This document shows positions 49,889 through 57,355 of a stretch of 64,000 nucleotides of DNA, piece after piece. The notes beneath the pieces were generated by a model that saw only the letters and a list, made by a program, of their open reading frames with translations, had not been told where the DNA came from and made no database searches. The stretch comes from Georgenia sp. SYP-B2076. GTDB taxonomy: Bacteria; Actinomycetota; Actinomycetes; Actinomycetales; Actinomycetaceae. Both the position numbers and the translations under genes were made by a program. The DNA is taken from positions 62,001 to 126,000 of the forward strand of contig NZ_RXOZ01000031.1 in NCBI RefSeq assembly GCF_003991205.1, given 5' to 3'. How positions within the stretch are numbered: the first letter of the stretch is position 1; every line of letters begins with the position of its first letter.

Positions 49889-50884
49889 TTATGCCCCCGC
49901 CAGCGAGACCGTCTGCCCGGTGGCCGCCGAGTCGAGGATGCCCTCGACCACGGTGAGGGTGTGGACGCCCTCGGCCATGGTGACCACGCCGTCCCCGGTG
50001 CCGAGGATGGTGTCGCGGAAGTGCTCCTGCTCCACCCGCAGAGGCTCGCGCTTGGCGATGGCGTAGCGGGTGACGTCGCCCTCGGAGACGCCGCGGAAGG
50101 CCGCGACGTTGGCCCACTCGGTGGGGATGGTGCCGTTGGCGTAGAAGGTCAGGTCGCCGGCGGCGGTGTCGGCGACGAAGGCGCCGCGCTCGCCGGTGAC
50201 GACGGTCTGGCGCTCCTTGCGGGGCGAGAGCCAGTTGACCAGGTGGTTGACGATGATGCCGTTGGCCAGGCGCCCGGTCACCGAGACCATGTCTTCGTGC
50301 TCACGCCCGGAGCGGTGGGCCACCTGCGCGGAGACGGTGGCGTAGGGGCTCTGCGCGATCCAGGCGGTGAGGTCGACGTCGTGGGTGGCGAGGTCCTTGA
50401 CCACCCCGACGTCGGAGATGCGCCCGGGGAAGGGGCCCTGGCGGGAGGTGGCGATCTGGTAGACCTCGCCGAGCTCGCCATCGGCGATACGGCGGCGCAG
50501 CTCGAGCAGGGCGGGGTTGCACCGCTCGACGTAGCCGACGGCGCCGATGAGGCCGGCCTCGTCGAAGGCATCGGCCACGCGGCGTCCGGCGGCGGCGGTG
50601 GCGGCGATGGGCTTCTCGACCATGGTGTGCACGCCGGCGGCGGCGAGCGCGAGGGCGACGTCCTCGTGGAAGACGGTCGGCACGGCCACCATGGCGGCGT
50701 CGAGGCCGGCGGCGATGAGGGCCTCGACGTCGGGCAGGACCGCGAGGTCCCCGGCGACGCCGTAGTTGTCCCCGGCCGGATCGGCGACGGCGACGAGGTC
50801 CATGCCCGGGGTCTCGCGGATGACGCGGGCGTGGTGGCGGCCCATGGAGCCCAGGCCGATCAGGCCCATGCGGATGTCGGCCAT
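49889..50884 (-). CDS. Gfo/Idh/MocA oxidoreductase (WbpB/WlbA-like)
   Basis: The 331-residue enzyme has an N-terminal Rossmann fold (IRMGLIGLGSMGRHHARVI) and the family lysine motif VEKPIAAT near residue 93. The pattern of the second domain (GYVERCNPALLELRRRI, then DVGVVKDLATHDVDL) fits UDP-GlcNAc-uronate 3-dehydrogenases. It would oxidise C3 of UDP-GlcNAcA, giving the substrate for the aminotransferase next door. The start is one base below the aminotransferase stop, so they are one transcription unit. Confidence 0.88.
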   Translation of the reverse strand: MADIRMGLIGLGSMGRHHARVIRETPGMDLVAVADPAGDNYGVAGDLAVLPDVEALIAAGLDAAMVAVPTVFHEDVALALAAAGVHTMVEKPIAATAAAGRRVADAFDEAGLIGAVGYVERCNPALLELRRRIADGELGEVYQIATSRQGPFPGRISDVGVVKDLATHDVDLTAWIAQSPYATVSAQVAHRSGREHEDMVSVTGRLANGIIVNHLVNWLSPRKERQTVVTGERGAFVADTAAGDLTFYANGTIPTEWANVAAFRGVSEGDVTRYAIAKREPLRVEQEHFRDTILGTGDGVVTMAEGVHTLTVVEGILDSAATGQTVSLAGA

Positions 50885-50885
50885 C

Positions 50886-51995
50886 TCAGGCGCCCGCCTT
50901 CACGACGGTGTTGACGCCGGTGACGATGCGCTCGAGGTCTTGTTGCGTCAGGGAGGGGTGGACCGGCAGGGAGATGACCTCGACGGCGGCCTTCTCCGTC
51001 TCGGGCAGCTCGAGGCCCGGCGCGTAGGGCGCGAGGGACTCGAGGCGGTGGTTGGGGATCGGGTAGTACACGCCGGAGCCGACCTGGTGCTCCTCGCGCA
51101 GGGCGGTGACGATGCGGTCGCGCTCCGCCGCTCCCCCGGCCACGCGAATCGTGTACTGGTGGTAGACGTGCACGGCGCCCTCGGCGACCGGCGGGACGGT
51201 GACGCCCTCGAGGTTCGCGTCGAGGAAGGCTGCGTTGTCCTGGCGCCGCTTGGTCCAGGCGTCGACCTTGGTCAGCTGGACGCGGCCGATGGCGGCGTGG
51301 ATGTCGGTCATGCGGTTGTTGAAGCCGATGAGCTCGTTGGCGTACTGCTTCTCCATGCCCTGGTTGCGCAGGAGGCGCACGCGGCGCGCGACGTCCTCGG
51401 TGGCGCAGGAGACCATGCCGCCCTCGCCGGAGGTCATGTTCTTGGTCGGGTAGAGGGAGAACATCCCGAAGGTGCCGAAGCTGCCGACCGGCTTGCCGTT
51501 GAGGCTCGCGCCGTGGGCCTGGGCGGCGTCCTCGAAGACCATGAGGCCGTGCTCGTCGGCGATGGCCTGGATGGCGGGCATGTTGGCGGGGTGGCCGTAG
51601 AGGTGCACCGGCATGATCGCCTTGGTGCGCTCGGTGATCGAGGCGCGGATGGACTCCGGGGCGAGGTTGAAGTGGTCCGGCTCGATGTCCGCGAAGACGG
51701 GGGTCGCGCCGGTCAGGGCCACGGCGTTGCCGGTGGCGGCGAACGTGAAGGACGGCACGATGACCTCGTCGCCCGGGCCGATGCCCGCGGCGAGCAGGCC
51801 CAGGTGCAGCCCCGAGGTGCCGGAGTTGACGGCCACGCAGGTGCGGCCACCGACCAGGTGCTCGGCGAACTCGGCCTCGAAGGCCTTGACCTCCGGGCCC
51901 TGCGCGACCATCCCGGAGGCGAGCACGGCGTCGACCGCCTTGCGCTCGTCCTCGCCGATGATCGGCCTCGCCGCGGGAATCATGGGCAGGCTCAT
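50886..51995 (-). CDS. DegT/DnrJ/EryC1 aminotransferase (WbpE-like)
   Basis: The 369-residue PLP enzyme has the block RTCVAVNSGTSGLHLGL, the FEDAAQAHG aspartate that holds the pyridine nitrogen, and the Schiff-base lysine in LYPTKNMTSGEGGM near residue 188. WbpE-type enzymes transfer an amino group to C3 of the UDP-sugar-3-keto uronate. Neighbours on both sides fit this step. The start lies one base below the acetyltransferase stop. WbpE relatives have the same length. Confidence 0.9.
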   Translation of the reverse strand: MSLPMIPAARPIIGEDERKAVDAVLASGMVAQGPEVKAFEAEFAEHLVGGRTCVAVNSGTSGLHLGLLAAGIGPGDEVIVPSFTFAATGNAVALTGATPVFADIEPDHFNLAPESIRASITERTKAIMPVHLYGHPANMPAIQAIADEHGLMVFEDAAQAHGASLNGKPVGSFGTFGMFSLYPTKNMTSGEGGMVSCATEDVARRVRLLRNQGMEKQYANELIGFNNRMTDIHAAIGRVQLTKVDAWTKRRQDNAAFLDANLEGVTVPPVAEGAVHVYHQYTIRVAGGAAERDRIVTALREEHQVGSGVYYPIPNHRLESLAPYAPGLELPETEKAAVEVISLPVHPSLTQQDLERIVTGVNTVVKAGA

Positions 51996-52634
51996 TCAGG
52001 CCGCCACCTCTCTGATCGTGTTCTCGAACTGTTCGTACAGCCGCCCGGTCTGCGGGCAGCGCCAGCGGGGCGCCCTGGTGCCGGCGGCTGGCTGGGGATC
52101 CTGGGTGGCGTCGTCGTCCACCGGCTCGAGGCGGACGCCGGCCTCGCCGACCCAGCCGAGCCGGCGGGCGGGGACGCCGGCCATGAGCGCGTAGGGCGGG
52201 ACGTCCTTGGTGACCACGGCGCCGGCGGCGACGGTGGCCCAGGCGCCGATGGTCACCGGCGCGACGCACACGGCGCGCGCGCCGATGGAGGCGCCGGTCT
52301 CGATGGTCACGCCGGTCGGCTCCCAGTCGTGCGCGGACTTGAGGGAGCCGTCGGGGTTGACCGCGCGGGGGTAGGTGTCGTTGGTGAGCACCACCGCGGG
52401 GCCGATGAAGACGCCGTCGGCGAGCTTCGCGGGCTCGTAGACGAGGGCGTAGTTCTGCACCTTGCAGTTGCGGCCCATCTGCACGCCGGTGCCGATGTAG
52501 GCGCCGCGGCCGACGACGCAGTTCTCGCCGAGGACGGCGTCCTCGCGCACCTGCGCGAGGTGCCAGATCGAGCTGCCGTCGCCCACGTGGGCGTCCGGCG
52601 ACACATCCGCACTCTCGGCTATCCGTACTGACAT
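51996..52634 (-). CDS. hexapeptide-repeat acetyltransferase (WbpD-like)
   Basis: The 212-residue left-handed beta-helix enzyme has [LIV]-G-x4 turns throughout (VLGENCVVGRGAYIG, IGARAVCVAPVTIG, AAGAVVTKDVPPYALMAGVPAR). NDTYPRAVNPDGSL is the WbpD-like active-site loop. It would acetylate the 3-amino group, making UDP-GlcNAc3NAcA. The C-terminal 35 residues are non-helical and include CPQTGRLYEQF. ATG 52634 has GGGGAG seven bases upstream; the starts at 52640 and 52649 are too close to it. Confidence 0.88.
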   Translation of the reverse strand: MSVRIAESADVSPDAHVGDGSSIWHLAQVREDAVLGENCVVGRGAYIGTGVQMGRNCKVQNYALVYEPAKLADGVFIGPAVVLTNDTYPRAVNPDGSLKSAHDWEPTGVTIETGASIGARAVCVAPVTIGAWATVAAGAVVTKDVPPYALMAGVPARRLGWVGEAGVRLEPVDDDATQDPQPAAGTRAPRWRCPQTGRLYEQFENTIREVAA

Positions 52635-52820
52635 CGACATGCTCCCCACCGGGGCGCTGAGCGCCTCGCTCTGGTTCGGTCCGCGTCGAACGGTATCTCA
52701 GGGCGGGCGGGACCTTCTGGGCCGGAAGGGTGGTGGTGTGGTCACACGGTGCTGGTATCGCCTCACGGGGGTGGAAGTGTGATCCGGCTCGCGATGGGCG
52801 TCGAGGGCGCGATCGGCTGA

Positions 52821-52826
52821 GAGAAT
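52821..52826 (+). promoter_or_regulatory. -10 box, leaderless promoter of the GT2 gene
   Basis: GAGAAT, seven bases before ATG 52834. The 199-bp divergent gap with the acetyltransferase gene shows nothing else. Confidence 0.4.
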
Positions 52827-52833
52827 GGCCGCC

Positions 52834-53517
52834 ATGACTGCGCCACCACCCCTCGACGACGCGTGGCTCGTCATCCCCTTGTACAACGAGGCCCCGGTCA
52901 TCGGGGACGTCATCGCCGAGGCGCTCGAGCGCTTCCCGCACGTCGTGTGCGTGGACGACGGCTCCACCGACGCCTCGGCGGAGCGGGCCGAGCGGGCGGG
53001 CGCCGTCGTCGTGCGCCACGCCGTCAACCTCGGGCAGGGCGCCGCGCTGCAGACGGGCATCGAGTACGTGCTCGCCCACACCTACGGCCGGTACGTGGTG
53101 ACCTTCGACGCCGACGGTCAGCACGCGGTCGCCGATGCCGAGGCGATGGTCCGCCTCGCCGCCGACGAGGACCTCGCGATCGTGTTCGGGTCCCGCTTCC
53201 TCGACGAGCGCACCAAGCCCGGGCTCGCCAAGCAGGTGGTCCTCAAGACGGCCGTGTGGGTGACGAACCACTCCACGGGGCTGCGGCTGACCGATGCGCA
53301 TAATGGGCTGCGGGTGATCCGCCGCGACGCCGCCGCGCAGATCAACCTGCGGCAGAACCGCATGGCGCACGCCAGCGAGATCGTCACCCAGCTCGGCCGC
53401 ACCCGGCTGCCGTGGCGGGAGTTCCCGGTGCACATCCGCTACACCGAGTACTCCAAAGCGAAGGGACAGCCCCTGTTGAACTCGATCAACATCCTCGTCG
53501 ACCTGATCGTGAACTAG
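52834..53517 (+). CDS. GT2 glycosyltransferase (dolichol-phosphate mannosyltransferase-like)
   Basis: The 227-residue GT-A enzyme has the donor motif VVCVDDGSTDASAE, the metal-binding DADGQH, and IVFGSRFLD. The acceptor region is LRLTDAHNGLRVIRRDA. The family transfers sugar from UDP/GDP donors to a polyprenyl phosphate. It precedes a DUF2304 membrane protein by 13 bp, a common pairing in actinobacterial glycan loci. ATG 52834 was chosen over ATG 52825 because the -10 box would give a leaderless transcript from it. Confidence 0.86.
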   Translation: MTAPPPLDDAWLVIPLYNEAPVIGDVIAEALERFPHVVCVDDGSTDASAERAERAGAVVVRHAVNLGQGAALQTGIEYVLAHTYGRYVVTFDADGQHAVADAEAMVRLAADEDLAIVFGSRFLDERTKPGLAKQVVLKTAVWVTNHSTGLRLTDAHNGLRVIRRDAAAQINLRQNRMAHASEIVTQLGRTRLPWREFPVHIRYTEYSKAKGQPLLNSINILVDLIVN

Positions 53518-53530
53518 GAGGACGCCGACC

Positions 53531-54025
53531 ATGTGGATCCAGATCCTCCTGCTCCTGGGCATCCTCGGCACGGTCATCCCGCTGACCCGGACCGCGTCGG
53601 CCCGCCACCAGGCGATCCGCCGGCTCCTGCTCGTCGGCTTCGTGGTGCTCGCCGTCTTCGCCGTCCTCTTCCCCACCTGGCTCACCGCCGTGGCGAACCT
53701 CCTCGGCGTCGGGCGCGGCACAGACCTGCTCCTCTACGTCCTGGTGATCGCGTTCCTCACCTACGTGGCGAGCTCGTACCGGCACATGGTCACCCTCGAC
53801 CGCAAGCTGACGGTGCTCACCAGGAAGCTCGCGCTGACCGAGACCGCGCTGCTCGCCAAGGACGGTGAGGTCGCTGACGAGGCGTCGGCCGGCGCCGGCC
53901 ACGAGGCTCCGGGCGACGCCGGCGACGAGACTCCGGTCGACGCCGGCACGGTCTTCGACCCGGACACTGCGCCGGCGCCGCGCCCGGCCGTCCGGTCGAC
54001 GGAGACCACGGCCCCACCCCGCTAG
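53531..54025 (+). CDS. DUF2304 membrane protein
   Basis: The 164-residue protein has three spans (IQILLLLGILGTVIPLT, LLLVGFVVLAVFAVLFPTWL, GTDLLLYVLVIAFLTYVA) and a charged YRHMVTLDRKLTVLTRKLAL segment that looks coiled. The C-terminal 55 residues are Ala/Pro/Asp-rich and probably disordered. DUF2304 proteins follow GT2 genes and may help anchor or present the polyprenyl-linked substrate; the role is unproven. AGGAGGAC precedes ATG 53531, just after the GT2 stop. Confidence 0.85.
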   Translation: MWIQILLLLGILGTVIPLTRTASARHQAIRRLLLVGFVVLAVFAVLFPTWLTAVANLLGVGRGTDLLLYVLVIAFLTYVASSYRHMVTLDRKLTVLTRKLALTETALLAKDGEVADEASAGAGHEAPGDAGDETPVDAGTVFDPDTAPAPRPAVRSTETTAPPR

Positions 54026-54188
54026 CCCCCTCGGTGGTGAGAGGTCAAGTACTCGCGGGGCCCGCTCGTCGGTTCACCACGGCGGCACGGCCCCCCTCTC
54101 TCGGCGGAACACACCTGGGCCGCTACCTCATGGCCCTCAGCGGCGACGCCCTCGACGCTTACGTAGGCTGAGCAAGAGTCCGAGATGA

Positions 54189-54226
54189 CCGTCAGGCCAC
54201 ACCCGCAAAAGGGTGTGGCCTGACGG
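54189..54226 (+). terminator. 16-bp perfect stem-loop
   Basis: CCGTCAGGCCACACCC/GGGTGTGGCCTGACGG with loop GCAAAA. It is 163 bp after the DUF2304 stop, so it ends that transcript late, or is part of a separate structured RNA. There is no U tract. Confidence 0.6.
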
Positions 54227-54437
54227 CGTCGGAGGAACCAACGCGACCGGCTGCCGGGCCCGCCGTCCGGCTCGGAGTGGGTGGCGTGGCGTGGTGGGCA
54301 ACTGGGGCAGCGACCGCAGAAGCTCCTAGATGGTCCTGGCGATCAGGAGCCTCCATGATGCGCGTGTTGCGCGTCGACGGCGTGGCGGGCGTGCGTCGGC
54401 CCGACGTCGTCCGGGCCGATGGCCTAGGGTTCCAATG

Positions 54438-54455
54438 ACTTACAAAACTTACAAA
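54438..54455 (+). repeat. tandem 9-bp direct repeat
   Basis: Two adjacent copies of ACTTACAAA immediately before AAAGGAG of the ATPase gene. It is AT-rich in a very GC-rich region. Confidence 0.6.
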
Positions 54456-54466
54456 GGAGTAAAACG

Positions 54467-55600
54467 GTGGCGGTCCGACGCAACCCGTTCAAGCCGACGG
54501 CCGGCGCGCTGCCGCCGCTGCTCGTCGGCCGTCAGGACGTCATCGACGAGTTCGTCGAGTCCATCGAGGACGGCCCCGGTGCACCCGGGCGCATCACCAT
54601 CTTCACCGGCCCCCGCGGGGTCGGAAAGACCGTCATGCTCACCGAAGTTGCCGATCAGGTGCGCCAGCTCGGCTGGGTCACCATCTCCGATGCGGCCACG
54701 CCTGGTCTGGTGGCCCGGATGACGCATGCACTGACACGCCGCGTCGATGAGCTCGGCGACAAACCCACGCGACCGATGACCGGCTTCACCCTCCCTGGTG
54801 TCGGCGGGGGCCTCACCTTCGCCCCACCCCCGGAGGTCGTCGTCGACTTCCGCGGACAGCTCGGCAAACTGCTGGACCTGCTCGAGCCCCACGGCACCGG
54901 GCTGATGCTCGCCGTCGACGAGGTGCACCGCAAGTCCATCGACGACCTCCGCGCGTTGGCGACCACCTACCAACTGCTGACCAGCGAGGGCCGCAACGTC
55001 GCGTTGGCCATGGCCGGCCTGCCGTCGTCGGTGTCGGACCTGCTCAGCGACGACATCCTCACCTTCCTACGCCGGGCCAACCGCGAGGTACTCGATGACG
55101 TCCCGCTGGGGGAAGTGCGCGATGCCCTGGGCAAGACCGTCACTGACGAAGGACGCACGATCACCGACGACGCCCTCGAAGAGGCCACCGCCGCAACGGG
55201 CGGCTACCCCTTCATGATCCAGCTGGTCGGCTACCACGTCTGGCGCAAGGCCGACGGCGACGTCATCGACCTTGCCGCCGTCCGCGCCGGCGTCCCCGCG
55301 GCCCGCAAGCGGCTGGGGTCCACCGTTCACGAGACCGCCCTGGCCGACCTCTCCGCCGTCGACCGCACCTACCTGCTGGCCATGTCACACGACGACGGGC
55401 CCTCCCGCACCGGCGAGGTCGCCAAACGCATGGACGTCACACCGTTCTACGCCAGCACCTACCGGGCGCGGCTGATCGACGCCGGCATCATCGAGGCCGT
55501 CGACCACGGTTACGTCGACTTCGCCATTCCCTATCTGCGCGAGTACCTGCGCGAGCACGCCGCCCGCTACGAGATGGCGGCCAGGCACCGGAAGCGTTGA
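54467..55600 (+). CDS. AAA-type ATPase (Orc1/Cdc6-like) with C-terminal winged helix
   Basis: The 377-residue protein has a P-loop in TGPRGVGKT (47-55) and Walker B-type LMLAVDEVHR near residue 150. The sensor-like segment is VALAMAGLPSSV, followed by a C-terminal winged-helix-like region (TGEVAKRMDVTPFYASTYRARLI). Proteins of this kind are orphan ATPases of unknown role, often near mobile elements or toxin systems, but no partner gene is present here. The start is GTG with AAAGGAG seven bases upstream. A very strong GC hairpin follows the stop. The ATPase type is firm; the function is unknown. Confidence 0.82.
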   Translation: MAVRRNPFKPTAGALPPLLVGRQDVIDEFVESIEDGPGAPGRITIFTGPRGVGKTVMLTEVADQVRQLGWVTISDAATPGLVARMTHALTRRVDELGDKPTRPMTGFTLPGVGGGLTFAPPPEVVVDFRGQLGKLLDLLEPHGTGLMLAVDEVHRKSIDDLRALATTYQLLTSEGRNVALAMAGLPSSVSDLLSDDILTFLRRANREVLDDVPLGEVRDALGKTVTDEGRTITDDALEEATAATGGYPFMIQLVGYHVWRKADGDVIDLAAVRAGVPAARKRLGSTVHETALADLSAVDRTYLLAMSHDDGPSRTGEVAKRMDVTPFYASTYRARLIDAGIIEAVDHGYVDFAIPYLREYLREHAARYEMAARHRKR

Positions 55601-55604
55601 CGCG

Positions 55605-55636
55605 GACCGACCGGCCGGCCGACCGGCCGGTCGGTC
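55605..55636 (+). terminator. 12-bp hairpin after the ATPase gene
   Basis: GACCGACCGGCC/GGCCGGTCGGTC with loop GGCCGACC, five bases past the stop. A second palindrome of repeated GGCC follows at 55640-55657. Confidence 0.75.
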
Positions 55637-55721
55637 GGTTGGCCGGCCGGCCGGCCAGTGCACGGTGACACCGCTTACCGGCGGGCACCACGTCCTCGCC
55701 TCACCCGCCGCTCCTGCGGCA

Positions 55722-55832
55722 GGCGTAGGGCACTCTGCGCAGGGCGCTGAGCACCCGCACCACGGCCCCGGTTGTGGGCGGCGGCTCGGTCACGACGTTG
55801 GCGGGCTCGCGCAGGAGCCGGAGCGCCAGCGG
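55722..55832 (-). pseudogene. remnant of a WbuB-like glycosyltransferase gene
   Basis: The minus strand from 55832 reads PLALRLLREPANVVTEPP and then PPTTGAVVRVLSALRRVPYA. The intact protein at 44922 has PLALRLLLARRPDVVVVEPP and then PPTTGAVVRVVCALRRIPY. The match covers about 37 residues and is also clear in DNA. Homology stops at both ends and no other part of the gene is present, so this is a degraded fragment in the 354-bp gap between the ATPase and LCP genes. Confidence 0.8.
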
Positions 55833-55940
55833 CTGCCGTCACGCGCCGCGCCGGTAACGGACAATGGCAGTTTCATAGTCTCCACAACCTCTCTACGCCG
55901 CCACCCGCTCTCGGGGTACTAGACACGTTGCCGCGTTCCG

Positions 55941-55946
55941 TAGGAT
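55941..55946 (+). promoter_or_regulatory. -10 box, leaderless promoter of LCP-1
   Basis: TAGGAT, eight bases before GTG 55955. Confidence 0.5.
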
Positions 55947-55954
55947 TACGTACC

Positions 55955-57313
55955 GTGCCGACCGCTTCGTCCCTGCCTCCCCGCGCCGACGGCGCGCCCC
56001 GGACCAGGGCCGCTGCACGCCGCGCCGCCGAGGCACCCGCCGGCTCACGCCGACACGCCCGTCAGGCGTCGACCGGCCCGTCGGCCCCACGGCACGCCCG
56101 CAACCGGCGCGGCCACCACCTGCTCGGCCGCATCGGCACCGTGGCCCTCGCGCTCGTGCTCTTCCTCGGCACCGGCGGCGCGCTGGCCTACAACGACATC
56201 CAGGGCAACGTCGACCGGCACGACATCACCAGCCTCCTGGGCGACGACCGTCCCGCCGGCGAGGGCGACACCGTCGCCGCCCCGCTGGACGCCAAGGCGG
56301 GGCAGGCCCTGAACCTCCTCGTCATGGGCTCGGACTCGCGCGGCGGCGCGAACGACGACCACTCCGGCGTCGAGGGCATGCGCGCGGACACCACGATGCT
56401 CGCGCACATCTCCGCGGACCGCTCCCGCGTGGAGATCGTCTCCATCCCCCGCGACACGCTCGTGGACGTCCCCTCCTGCATGCTGCCCACCGGCGTGACG
56501 ACGAAGGCGCAGCGCGGCGTGATGTTCAACTCCGCGTTCGCGATCGGCGGGCAGACGGGCGACGTCGGCGCCGCCGCGGCCTGCGCCATTCGTACCGTCG
56601 AGGAGCTCACCGGCGTCTTCGTCGACGACTTCGTGGTCGTGGACTTCGCCGGCTTCCAGAACATGATCGACGCCCTGAGCGGCGTGCCGATGTACGTCCC
56701 GGAGGCCATTAAGGACAAGCAGGCCGACCTCGAGCTCGCGGCCGGGTGCCAGGTGCTGAACGGGCACGACGCCCTCGGCTTCGCGCGCGTGCGCAAGTCC
56801 GTGGGGGACGGCTCCGACATCTCCCGCATCGGCCGCCAGCAGGAGCTCGTCGCCGCCATCGCCCGCGAGGCCCTGAGCAAGAACCTGCTCACCGACCTGC
56901 CGGCGCTCTACCAGTTCCTCGACGCCACCACCCAGACCCTGGCCACGGGCCAGGAGATCGGCCAGATCCCGACGCTCGCCGGCCTGGCGAACTCCCTGCG
57001 CGGCCTCGACGCGGCCGGCATCAGCTTCGCCACCATGCCGTTCGACTGGGCCGGGGCCCGCGTGAAGCCCTCGGCCGACGCCGAGACCCTGTGGGCCGCG
57101 CTGCGCGCCGACGAGCCCATCGAGGCCACCCTGACCGGCACCGGCGAGGCCCCCACCGAGCCGCCGACGGACGCGCCGACCGGCACCGACGCCGAGGCGC
57201 CGTCCGGTGCGGCCACCGACGCGCCCGTGCAGGCGTCGCCGAGCGCGCCGACGGCGGACGACGGCGCGGTCAGCGCCGCCCCGGAGCCGGCCGTCCCCGC
57301 CTGCACCAAGTAG
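55955..57313 (+). CDS. LytR-CpsA-Psr family protein (LCP-1)
   Basis: The 452-residue protein has a long basic N-terminus (about 65 residues), one membrane span (GTVALALVLFLGTGGALAY) and an LCP catalytic domain outside. The phosphate/metal-binding blocks are VMGSDSRGGANDD, RADTTMLAH, SIPRDTLVDV and RKSVGDGSDISRIGRQQ. LCP proteins transfer glycopolymers from lipid carriers to the peptidoglycan. The C-terminal 60 residues are Ala/Pro/Thr-rich and end in PACTK. It is a close paralogue of the protein at 61772, and both share four cysteines. GTG 55955 is preceded by a -10 box. Confidence 0.9.
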   Translation: MPTASSLPPRADGAPRTRAAARRAAEAPAGSRRHARQASTGPSAPRHARNRRGHHLLGRIGTVALALVLFLGTGGALAYNDIQGNVDRHDITSLLGDDRPAGEGDTVAAPLDAKAGQALNLLVMGSDSRGGANDDHSGVEGMRADTTMLAHISADRSRVEIVSIPRDTLVDVPSCMLPTGVTTKAQRGVMFNSAFAIGGQTGDVGAAAACAIRTVEELTGVFVDDFVVVDFAGFQNMIDALSGVPMYVPEAIKDKQADLELAAGCQVLNGHDALGFARVRKSVGDGSDISRIGRQQELVAAIAREALSKNLLTDLPALYQFLDATTQTLATGQEIGQIPTLAGLANSLRGLDAAGISFATMPFDWAGARVKPSADAETLWAALRADEPIEATLTGTGEAPTEPPTDAPTGTDAEAPSGAATDAPVQASPSAPTADDGAVSAAPEPAVPACTK

Positions 57314-57355
57314 CGGCTGCCCGCAGGGCCCGGCCGGCTGCCGGCGTCATGCTCC

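Larger units (their letters stand above)
54026..54466. other. 441-bp gap between DUF2304 and the AAA ATPase gene
   Basis: No gene was found. Contents are a 16-bp perfect stem-loop (54189-54226), TAGGGT at 54425 as a possible -10, and two tandem ACTTACAAA copies (54438-54455) just before the ATPase ribosome site. A search by eye for tRNA-like folds found none. Confidence 0.5.

Noticed and set aside
47577-50066. 829-residue plus-strand ORF
   Set aside because: It covers the amidase and part of the oxidoreductase gene in antisense, is Gly/Val/Arg-rich and has no domain.
54026-54466. Possible tRNA or small RNA gene in the 441-bp gap
   Set aside because: No cloverleaf or T-loop sequence was found by eye. 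Only the 16-bp stem-loop is supported.
55605-55657. GGCC-rich palindromes as a recombination or attachment site
   Set aside because: No integrase or matching direct repeat is present; the position right after a stop codon fits a terminator better.
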